Origin: CAYNKA01 sp964397655
GTDB lineage: Bacteria; Spirochaetota; Spirochaetia; DTKZ01
Length of the DNA: 64,000 nucleotides
Direction of reading: 5' to 3'
Assembly (NCBI GenBank): GCA_964397655.1
Contig: CAYNKA010000003.1
Span: 1-64,000, forward strand
Part shown: positions 57,608 to 64,000 of the stretch, piece after piece
Layout: each line of letters starts with the position of its first letter
How positions within the stretch are numbered: position 1 is the stretch's first letter
The notes under the pieces: model-generated
What the model was told of the DNA's origin: nothing
Database searches by the model: none
Seen by the model: the letters and a program-made list of their open reading frames with translations, nothing else
Made by a program: the position numbers and the translations under genes

Positions 57608-58633
57608 ATGACCGTCAAAGAGATAGCGAAGATGGCCGGCGTATCGATCGGAACGGTGGACCGCGTGCTCCACGGTCGGAACCGGGTGGCGCCTGAAACG
57701 CGCGAGAGGATCGAAGCCATCGTGAGGAAAGCGGGATTCGCTCCCGACCCGATTGCCCGCCATCTGAAACGCAACCGAACCTACCTTTTCGCCGCTCTCG
57801 TTCCGAAACGGAACGAAGACTCGGGCTATTGGAACCTCGCCGCCGAGGGAATCGAGGCCGCCGCCGCCGAAATCAAGAGCTTCAAGGCGAGGTTCGCCGT
57901 CGAGGAGTTCGACCGTTACGACCGGACATCGTTCATCGCGGCGGCCGAAAGGGTGTCCGCCGCCCGGCCCGACGGGGTCCTTCTCGCACCCGTGCTCCCG
58001 GAAGAGGCGCGGAAATTCACAGGCGGCCTGGATATCCCCTACGCGTACTTCGACGCATCGCTCCCAGGAACCTCCCCCCTCGTGGCCATAGGCCAGGACG
58101 CGTTCAGAGGAGGGGTCCTGGCGGCCCGCCTGACATCGCTCTTTTCCGAGAGTTCCGGCCCGCTTGGCGTCGTGGTCGTACACGGCGAGGACTACCACAT
58201 ATCCCGGAGGCGCGACGGGTTTCTTTCCGCCGTCTCCCGGACCGGCCGTCGGACGACGGTCGCGGAATGCGGCTCCCTCGAGGACGACTCGGCAGCCGAA
58301 AGAACGCTCGAATCGCTTCTCCGCCGCGAACCCCGCACGGCCGGCCTGTTCGTGACGAACGCCTCGGCCCATCGCCTGGCGGCCGCCGCTTCCGGGATTC
58401 GACAAAAGCGCGGGTTCGCGGTCGTCGGCTACGACCTCGTCCCCGAAAACGAGCGCATGCTCCGTTCCGGGGGCCTCGACGCCATCATATCTCAGAATCC
58501 GTCGCTGCAGGCTAAGCACGGAATTCTCGCCCTGTATCGCTCGCTGGTTCTCAGGCAGGCCGTCGAGACGCGCATCGAAATGCCCCTCGAAATCTTCGTA
58601 AAGGAAAACCTGCCGCCCGATCCCGGCGAATGA
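57608..58633 (+). CDS. LacI-family regulator of the arabinose operon
   Basis: A 341-residue LacI-type protein. The helix-turn-helix starts at once (MTVKEIAKMAGVSIGTVDRVLHGR) and a periplasmic-binding-protein-like domain follows from about residue 60. ATG 57608 gives the family N-terminus and agrees with the promoter at 57559-57587. A GTG at 57578 with AAGGA in front would add 10 residues but lies inside that promoter, so the start is not settled. Directly followed (22 bases) by araB; the second arabinose regulator of the locus. Confidence 0.83.
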   Translation: MTVKEIAKMAGVSIGTVDRVLHGRNRVAPETRERIEAIVRKAGFAPDPIARHLKRNRTYLFAALVPKRNEDSGYWNLAAEGIEAAAAEIKSFKARFAVEEFDRYDRTSFIAAAERVSAARPDGVLLAPVLPEEARKFTGGLDIPYAYFDASLPGTSPLVAIGQDAFRGGVLAARLTSLFSESSGPLGVVVVHGEDYHISRRRDGFLSAVSRTGRRTTVAECGSLEDDSAAERTLESLLRREPRTAGLFVTNASAHRLAAAASGIRQKRGFAVVGYDLVPENERMLRSGGLDAIISQNPSLQAKHGILALYRSLVLRQAVETRIEMPLEIFVKENLPPDPGE

Positions 58634-58655
58634 CGACAGAAGAAGGAGCGGACCG

Positions 58656-60353
58656 ATGAGACCGAAAAAGGGAATCCACTACGTACTCGGACTGGACTTC
58701 GGCACGGATTCGTGCAGAGCCGTGATCGTCGACGCGGCGGACGGAAGCGTAGCGGGCGCGGGGGTGAAGAACTATCCGCGGTGGTCCGAGGGCCTCTACT
58801 GCGACGCAGCGGCCAACCGCTTCCGCCAGCATCCCCTCGATTACGTCGAGGCCATGGAAGGCGCCGTGAAGGAGGCGATCGACCGGGCGGAGGCCGGAAT
58901 CGCCGGAAAGGTTCGCGCGATCTCGATCGACACGACCGGATCGACGCCCTGCGCCGCGGACGAGGACGGAACCCCCCTCGCCCTCAAGAACGGGTTCTCG
59001 GACAATCCCTCGGCCATGTTCGTCCTCTGGAAGGACCACACGTCGGTGGCTGAGGCTGCGCGGATCAACCGCCTCGCCCGAACCTGGGGAGGACCGGATT
59101 ACACCCGGTTCGAAGGCGGCATCTATTCCTCCGAATGGTTCTGGGCGAAGATTCTTCGCGTCCTGTCCGAGGACAGGAGGGTCGCGGAAGCCGCCCGTAC
59201 CTTCTTGGAGCACTGCGATTGGATGCCCGCCCTGCTCACGGGCCTCCGGGGCACGGAAGGGATCAAGCGGAGTCGCTGCGCCATGGGGCACAAGGCCATG
59301 TGGCATGCGGATTTCGGAGGCTACCCCGCGGAGGAGTTTCTCTCGGCCCTCGATCCGAGGCTTCCCTCGATCCGAAAAACCCTCGGAGACGCCACCTTCA
59401 CGAGCGACGAGGCTTTCGGAAAGCTCTGCGACGAATGGGCGGAAAGGCTCGGCCTACCCGCTGACATACCCGTGGGAGTCGGGGCCTACGACGCCCACAT
59501 GGGGGCCGTGGGAGGCGGGGTCGGGCCGGGCCTTCTCGTGAAGGTCATGGGGACCAGCACCTGCGACATGACCGTCGGGCCGAGACCCTCGGGGACGGAG
59601 GTGCCGGTGAAAGGCATCTGCGGACAGGTGGACGGCTCGATCGTTCCCGGCCTCATCGGCTACGAGGCGGGGCAGAGCGCCTTCGGCGACGTCTACGCTT
59701 GGTTTCGGGACCTCCTCCTATGGCCGTTTGAAATGGTCCTTCCCGCGGTCACGGGAGGCGACGCGGCGGCCCTGGCGGCCGGAGCGGTCGCGGAGAGGCT
59801 CATTCCCGCGCTGGAGAAAGCCGCTTCCGCGGTCGATCCCGAGGCCTCGGGCCTTGTGGCCCTGGACTGGCTCAACGGAAGGAGAACGCCGGACGCGAAC
59901 CAGCTCCTCAAGGGCGGAATCGCCGGCCTGTCGCTCGGATCGGACGCGCCCCGGGTCTATCGCGCCCTCGTGGAAGCTACGGCCTTCGGAGCGCGCGCGA
60001 TCGTCGAGCGCTTCCGGGAGGAGGGGGTCGCGATCGAAAGCATCATCGGCATAGGCGGCGTGGCGAAGAAATCGCCCCTCGTCATGCAGGTAACCGCGGA
60101 CGTCCTGGGCATGCCCATCGCCGTGCCGGCGGGCGACCAGTCCGTGGCGCTCGGTGCCGCCATGTTCGCGGCCACCGTCGCGGGGCTGTACCCGGACGTG
60201 TCCGAGGCCCAGAAGGCGATGGCGGCTCCCATGGAAAGGACCTACGAGCCGGACGCGGCGCGGACCGCCGTCTACGACAGATTGTACGCCGCATACCGGA
60301 CGTTCGGCGCTTTCGTCGAAGAGGGCGCTGCGCAGCCCGAGGAGGAATCATGA
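58656..60353 (+). CDS. araB: Ribulokinase
   Basis: A 565-residue FGGY-family kinase. Phosphate motif VLGLDFGTDSCRAVIVD at the N-terminus; AISIDTTGSTP, the catalytic GVGAYDAHMGAVGGG (Asp) and GIGGVAKKSPLVMQVTADVLG at the C-terminal nucleotide-binding site are those of ribulokinase. It phosphorylates L-ribulose. AGAAGGAG precedes ATG 58656. Overlaps araA (ATGA). Confidence 0.94.
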   Translation: MRPKKGIHYVLGLDFGTDSCRAVIVDAADGSVAGAGVKNYPRWSEGLYCDAAANRFRQHPLDYVEAMEGAVKEAIDRAEAGIAGKVRAISIDTTGSTPCAADEDGTPLALKNGFSDNPSAMFVLWKDHTSVAEAARINRLARTWGGPDYTRFEGGIYSSEWFWAKILRVLSEDRRVAEAARTFLEHCDWMPALLTGLRGTEGIKRSRCAMGHKAMWHADFGGYPAEEFLSALDPRLPSIRKTLGDATFTSDEAFGKLCDEWAERLGLPADIPVGVGAYDAHMGAVGGGVGPGLLVKVMGTSTCDMTVGPRPSGTEVPVKGICGQVDGSIVPGLIGYEAGQSAFGDVYAWFRDLLLWPFEMVLPAVTGGDAAALAAGAVAERLIPALEKAASAVDPEASGLVALDWLNGRRTPDANQLLKGGIAGLSLGSDAPRVYRALVEATAFGARAIVERFREEGVAIESIIGIGGVAKKSPLVMQVTADVLGMPIAVPAGDQSVALGAAMFAATVAGLYPDVSEAQKAMAAPMERTYEPDAARTAVYDRLYAAYRTFGAFVEEGAAQPEEES

Positions 60354-61843
60354 TCGAACTGGAGAAATTCGAATTCTGGCTGGCCGTCGGAAGTCAGGAC
60401 CTGTACGGAGAGGAAGCCCTGCGCCGCGTCGCGGAACACGCGAAGACTTTGGCGGAGGGTCTTTCCCGCGATCCATCGCTTCCAGGACGCGTCGTGCTCA
60501 GACCGATCGCGAAAAGCTCCTCGGACATCCGCCGCCTCTTCGAGGAGGCGAACGCCGCTCCAGCCTGCGCCGGCGTCATCACCTGGATGCACACCTTCTC
60601 CCCATCCAAGATGTGGATCGCGGGGCTGCTCGCCAACCGCAAGCCCCTCCTCCACCTCCACACCCAGTTCAACCGCGACATCCCCTGGGCCTCGATCGAC
60701 ATGGACTTCATGAACCTCAACCAATCGGCCCACGGCGACCGCGAACACGGCTTCATCCACGCGCGCATGAGGCTGCCCCGCAAGGTCGTGGTCGGCCACT
60801 GGGAGGACCCCGAGGTCCGTCGGCGGACGGGCGTGTGGATGCGCGCCGCCTGCGCCTTCGCCGACGGGAAGGACAAGGCGACGGTCCGCTGGGGGGACAA
60901 CATGAGGGAGGTCGCCGTCACGGAAGGCGACAAGGTCGAGGCCCAGATCAGATTCGGTTGGCAGACGAACGGCTGGGGCGTCGGAGACCTCGCGGAAGAA
61001 GTGAGAATGGTGCGGGAGGCGGAGGCCGAGGACCTCCTGGGCGAATACGCTTCCCGGTACGACGCCGCGGCGGCGACGAGATCGGCCGAAACCCGTGCCG
61101 CGGTGAAGGAGCAGGCCCGCATCGAACTCGGGATGAAGGCCTTTCTGGAGAAAAGAAACGCCGGGGCCTTCGCCACGACCTTCGAGGACCTGCACGGCCT
61201 TCCCCAGCTGCCGGGGCTCGCGGTTCAACGCCTCATGGAGCAGGGCTGGGGGTTCGGCGCGGAAGGCGACTGGAAGACCGCGGCCCTCGTGCGGGCGATG
61301 AAGGTCATGTCGGCCGGCCTCGAGGGAGGCACGTCCTTCATGGAGGACTACACCTACCATTTCGAGCCCGGCAGGGAAGCGGTCCTCGGCGCCCACATGC
61401 TCGAGGTCTGTCCCTCGATCGCGGGAACGAAGCCCGTCGTCGAAGTGCACCCCTTAGGCATCGGAGGCAAGGCCGACCCGGCCCGGCTCGTGTTCTCCGC
61501 GGCGAAGGGACGGGCCGTGAACGCCACGATCGTCGACCTCGGCGACCGCTTCCGCATGATCGTCAACGAAGTCGAGAGCCTGGACATCCCCGAGCCCATG
61601 CCGAAACTGCCGGTCGCCAGGGTGCTCTGGAAGCCCCTTCCCCGCCTCCGCGACGCGGCGGAGGCCTGGATCCTCTGCGGCGGGGCCCACCACACCTGCT
61701 TCTCGACCGCGGTCGGCGCGGAGCACCTGCGCGATTACGCCGAGATGTCGGGGATCGAGTTCGTGCTCATCGGAGCGGAAACGAGGCCGGAACGGCTCAG
61801 GGACGAGCTCCGCTGGGCCGAGTCCTATTGGACGGGGCGATGA
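60350..61843 (+). CDS. araA: L-arabinose isomerase
   Basis: A 497-residue isomerase of normal length. It starts with FEFWLAVGSQDLYGEEALRRV, then WMHTFSPSKMWI, LHLHTQFNRDIPW, QGWGFGAEGDWKTAALVR (metal-site Glu) and TSFMEDYTYHFEPG (second Glu), with HHTCFSTAVGAEHL near the end (His ligands). It converts L-arabinose to L-ribulose with Mn2+. Coupled to araB by ATGA. Confidence 0.96.
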   Translation: MIELEKFEFWLAVGSQDLYGEEALRRVAEHAKTLAEGLSRDPSLPGRVVLRPIAKSSSDIRRLFEEANAAPACAGVITWMHTFSPSKMWIAGLLANRKPLLHLHTQFNRDIPWASIDMDFMNLNQSAHGDREHGFIHARMRLPRKVVVGHWEDPEVRRRTGVWMRAACAFADGKDKATVRWGDNMREVAVTEGDKVEAQIRFGWQTNGWGVGDLAEEVRMVREAEAEDLLGEYASRYDAAAATRSAETRAAVKEQARIELGMKAFLEKRNAGAFATTFEDLHGLPQLPGLAVQRLMEQGWGFGAEGDWKTAALVRAMKVMSAGLEGGTSFMEDYTYHFEPGREAVLGAHMLEVCPSIAGTKPVVEVHPLGIGGKADPARLVFSAAKGRAVNATIVDLGDRFRMIVNEVESLDIPEPMPKLPVARVLWKPLPRLRDAAEAWILCGGAHHTCFSTAVGAEHLRDYAEMSGIEFVLIGAETRPERLRDELRWAESYWTGR

Positions 61844-61865
61844 GAACGGGAACCGGAGGCGGTCG

Positions 61866-62573
61866 ATGACGAGCTATGCATACAAGGGGCTTCGCGACGA
61901 GGCATTCGAGGCCAACCGGGAGATACCGAAGAGAGACCTCGCCATCTTCACCTGGGGCAACGTCTCTGCCTTCGATCCGTCGGAGGGCGTCTTCGCCATC
62001 AAGCCCTCCGGAGTCGCCTACGAGGACCTCCGTCCCGAGGACCTCGTGATCGTTGACCTGGACGGACGAGTCGTGGACGGAAGGCTCAGGCCCTCATCGG
62101 ACACGAGAACCCATCAGGTGCTGTATCGTTCGTTCGGGGCGATTCGCGGCGTCACGCACACCCACTCGCCCCACGCCACCGCCTGGGCTCAGGCCTGCAG
62201 GGAAGTGCCGATCTTCGGAACCACGCACGCGGACCACGGGGCCGAGCCCATCCCCTGCACACCGTTCATGAGCCCCGAAGCCGTGGACCGCGACTACGAG
62301 CTCGAAACGGGCAACCTCATAACGGAAACCTTCCGTGCCTCGGGGAAGGACCCCCTGCACATGCCGATGGTCCTGGTGGCAGGGCACGGGCCCTTCGCAT
62401 GGGGCAAGAACGCCATGGAATCGGTCTACAATGCGGCGGTGCTGGAAGAGATCTGCAAGATTGCGCAATTCACCCTGAACATATCGCCGGCTGCGGAAGA
62501 GCTTCCCGAACACATCGTGCGAAAGCACTGGGAACGCAAGCACGGGCCCGGCGCCTACTACGGTCAGCGCTGA
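61866..62573 (+). CDS. araD: L-ribulose-5-phosphate 4-epimerase
   Basis: A 235-residue class II aldolase-fold epimerase. Motifs: FTWGNVSAFD, IKPSGVAYEDLRPEDLVIVDLDG in part, SSDTRTHQVLYRSF, VTHTHSPHATAWAQA (zinc histidines) and VAGHGPFAWG (third His). It makes D-xylulose 5-phosphate for the pentose phosphate pathway. AACCGGAGG is upstream. Its last 10 bases overlap the 3' end of mnmA on the other strand. Confidence 0.95.
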   Translation: MTSYAYKGLRDEAFEANREIPKRDLAIFTWGNVSAFDPSEGVFAIKPSGVAYEDLRPEDLVIVDLDGRVVDGRLRPSSDTRTHQVLYRSFGAIRGVTHTHSPHATAWAQACREVPIFGTTHADHGAEPIPCTPFMSPEAVDRDYELETGNLITETFRASGKDPLHMPMVLVAGHGPFAWGKNAMESVYNAAVLEEICKIAQFTLNISPAAEELPEHIVRKHWERKHGPGAYYGQR

Positions 62574-63736
62574 ACCGCGGGCCGCCTTATCCAGCCTCCG
62601 CAGACCAGGCGGTCCCCCGAATAGGCGACCGCGGCCTGGCCCGGGGTGACGGCCCGCACGGGCTTGCGGAAGCGGACCCGGATCCCCCCGTCAGGCAGGG
62701 GCTCGATCTCAGCGGCCTCGGGCCTGTGCCCGTAGCGCACCTGGGCCTCGCCCGTGAACGGGGAGGCGGCGAACTCGGGCGCGAGCCAGTTCGCCTCGTC
62801 CGCCTCGAGGGAGTCCGCGAGGAGGAGACTCTCGTCGGTACTCACCACGACCTCGGCGGTTTCCGGCCTTATCGCCGCGACGTAGCCCCGCGAGCCGAGC
62901 GCGATGCCGAGACCGCGCCGCTGGCCCAGCGTGAAGGCATGGAATCCGTCGTGGCGGCCGAGCACCCTGCCCCGCTCGTCGACGAAATTCCCCGGCCTCG
63001 ATTCCGTGCCGAGCACTCGGCGCAGGGTCTCCGGAAACGACTCGCCCTTCACGCCGAAGCAGGCGTCCTGGCTTTCCCGCTTCTCGGCGTTCGCGAGGCC
63101 GGCGAAGCGGGCGATCTCCCGCACCTCCGCCTTTTTCAACGAGCCCAGGGGGAACCAGCACCTGCGGAGGCTCTCGTGCCGGAGATCGAACAGGAAGTAG
63201 GACTGGTCCTTCGCGGGATCGAGGCCGCGGTACAGCCCGATGCCGCCCTTCCCGTCCGCGAGTGTCCGGGCGTAATGGCCCGTCGCGATTCCGGCGGCGC
63301 CGATCTCGCCCGCATAGTCCATGAGGCGGCCGAATTTGAGCCAGCGGTTGCAGAGCACGCAGGGATTCGGCGTGCGGCCCTTCTCGTATTCGCTCCAGGC
63401 CCTCTCGAGCACGATCCGCTTGAAATCGTCCTGGTAGTCGAGGAAATAATGCGGAACGCCAAGCCTTCCGGCCGAGAGCCGCGCGTGGATGGAATCCTCG
63501 GCTCCGCAGCAGGCCTTTCGGACCTCGTCCTTCTCGTCGGAACAGGACCTGAGGCGCAGCGTGACGCCGACGACGTCGAGCCCGGCCTCCTTGAGGAGGA
63601 AGGCGGCGACCGAGGAATCGACGCCTCCGCTCATGGCGGCGACGACCAGCTTCGGCTTCCTCGGGTCCGAGGCGATCTCCGCGACCGCCCCTTCCACGAG
63701 GGCCTTCGCGCCACGCTCGCAAATCTCTCCCTTCAT
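62564..63736 (-). CDS. mnmA: tRNA-specific 2-thiouridylase
   Basis: A 390-residue MnmA. PP-loop AMSGGVDSSVAAFLL (about 34-48), catalytic cysteines in NPCVLCNRW (about 130) and RESQDACFG (about 228), and the DQSYFLF motif are present, followed by two C-terminal beta domains. It thiolates U34 of tRNA-Lys, Glu and Gln. The N-terminus is about 25 residues longer than usual; a later start is possible. Its ATG overlaps the nadA stop by one base, so the two form one operon. Confidence 0.93.
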   Translation of the reverse strand: MKGEICERGAKALVEGAVAEIASDPRKPKLVVAAMSGGVDSSVAAFLLKEAGLDVVGVTLRLRSCSDEKDEVRKACCGAEDSIHARLSAGRLGVPHYFLDYQDDFKRIVLERAWSEYEKGRTPNPCVLCNRWLKFGRLMDYAGEIGAAGIATGHYARTLADGKGGIGLYRGLDPAKDQSYFLFDLRHESLRRCWFPLGSLKKAEVREIARFAGLANAEKRESQDACFGVKGESFPETLRRVLGTESRPGNFVDERGRVLGRHDGFHAFTLGQRRGLGIALGSRGYVAAIRPETAEVVVSTDESLLLADSLEADEANWLAPEFAASPFTGEAQVRYGHRPEAAEIEPLPDGGIRVRFRKPVRAVTPGQAAVAYSGDRLVCGGWIRRPAVQR

Positions 63737-64000
63737 CAGACCACCTTGCCGTCCGTTTTCAAGCCGCCGGCCAGCATCCGCCTGATGGGAAGCTCGGCCC
63801 TGCTCCGGATGTCCTCCGGAACCTCCACCCTGCCGGAGAGGGTCTCGAGGGAATGGAGGACGTCGCCGAGGGAGGTGAGCTTCATGTTCGGGCAGATCGT
63901 CCGCGGAGTCACGGGAATGAATTCCTTGCCGGGATTCTCCTTTCCGAGGCGATGCAGGATGCCGAGCTCCGTCGCGACGATGAACCGCTTCGCGTCGGAC
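63736..64000 (-). CDS. nadA: Quinolinate synthase, C-terminal fragment cut by window edge
   Basis: The last 87 codons are inside the window. The text FIVATELGILHRLGKENPGKE, then FIPVTPRTICPNMKLTSL and PIRRML, is the C-terminus of NadA; the cysteine in TICPNMK is one of three [4Fe-4S] ligands. NadA condenses iminoaspartate with DHAP to quinolinate in NAD synthesis. Stop and mnmA start overlap (TGATG). Confidence 0.9.
   Translation of the reverse strand, partial: SDAKRFIVATELGILHRLGKENPGKEFIPVTPRTICPNMKLTSLGDVLHSLETLSGRVEVPEDIRSRAELPIRRMLAGGLKTDGKVV

Noticed and set aside
57768..57790. GCAACCGAA copy resembling the ECF -35 motif
   Set aside because: It lies inside the lacI coding region with no GTA at the right spacing and no gene start downstream.
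1..64000. CRISPR arrays, tRNA or rRNA genes, intact insertion sequences, prophage
   Set aside because: No regular direct repeats with spacers, no cloverleaf-like sequence, no transposase or integrase motif was seen on either strand; tRNA and small-RNA scans could not be run.

Overview
The window is high-GC, gene-dense bacterial DNA and most likely comes from a free-living or host-associated anaerobe of the Spirochaetota. The pointers are a CheX phosphatase, substrate-binding proteins whose signal peptides end in AGG/ASG followed by a lysine- and glutamate-rich linker, abundant HisKA_2-type kinases (ELQHRVKN), lipoproteins, and a fermentative, ferredoxin-based energy metabolism. This assignment is inference; no rRNA gene is present. 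I saw no tRNA, CRISPR array, intact insertion sequence or prophage.

Layout. 1-3.7 kb: the 5' end of def, then an operon for a ferredoxin-linked lactate dehydrogenase/electron-transfer flavoprotein complex (etfB-etfA-glcD type, same order as lctBCD). 3.7-7.4 kb: a 30-bp inverted repeat, a membrane-anchored Hsp70 substrate-binding domain protein, a lytic transglycosylase lipoprotein and cheX. 7.4-9.4 kb: a GH13 glycosidase under a TetR regulator with two matching operators. 9.5-16.7 kb: a six-gene operon for a membrane complex built like a group-4 hydrogenase but lacking the nickel-ligand cysteines (Ehr type). 16.9-22.4 kb: one 1860-residue acyl-CoA carboxylase holding biotin carboxylase, biotin carrier and carboxyltransferase. 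22.6-27.2 kb: an ECF sigma factor, an anti-sigma factor fused to a glycogen-binding-type domain, three exported proteins and a DUF4382 lipoprotein; two promoters with the same unusual -35/-10 pair tie this group together. 27.2-27.8 kb: a decayed mrp pseudogene.

28-32.4 kb: a TRAP transporter operon with an HpaI-type aldolase and a GntR regulator. 32.6-34.7 kb: a small ferredoxin, a DUF2202 ferritin-like lipoprotein and an MBL-fold hydrolase. 34.7-36.3 kb: a PAS/HisKA_2 kinase. 36.4-40.2 kb: an FMN riboswitch with terminator in front of ribD-ribE-ribBA-ribH. 40.3-46.4 kb: a tripartite tricarboxylate transporter operon with a DapA-family aldolase, an Ldh-family oxidoreductase and a GntR regulator. 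46.6-51.3 kb: a histidine kinase overlapping neuB, then serS and a small lipoprotein. 51.6-62.6 kb: an arabinoside/arabinose utilisation locus (ABC transporter, GH51 arabinofuranosidase, AraR-like and LacI-type regulators, araBAD). 62.6-64 kb: mnmA and the 3' end of nadA.

How it fits together. The locus describes a sugar- and organic-acid-scavenging fermenter. Three different binding-protein-dependent transport systems bring in substrates, and in each of them a strong hairpin sits directly after the binding-protein gene and before the permease genes. Lactate oxidation through the Etf complex consumes reduced ferredoxin, while the Ehr complex probably couples ferredoxin oxidation to ion pumping; placing both in one energy scheme is inference. 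The most novel-looking parts are the ECF/anti-sigma/exported-protein module, the Ehr complex and the single-chain carboxylase.
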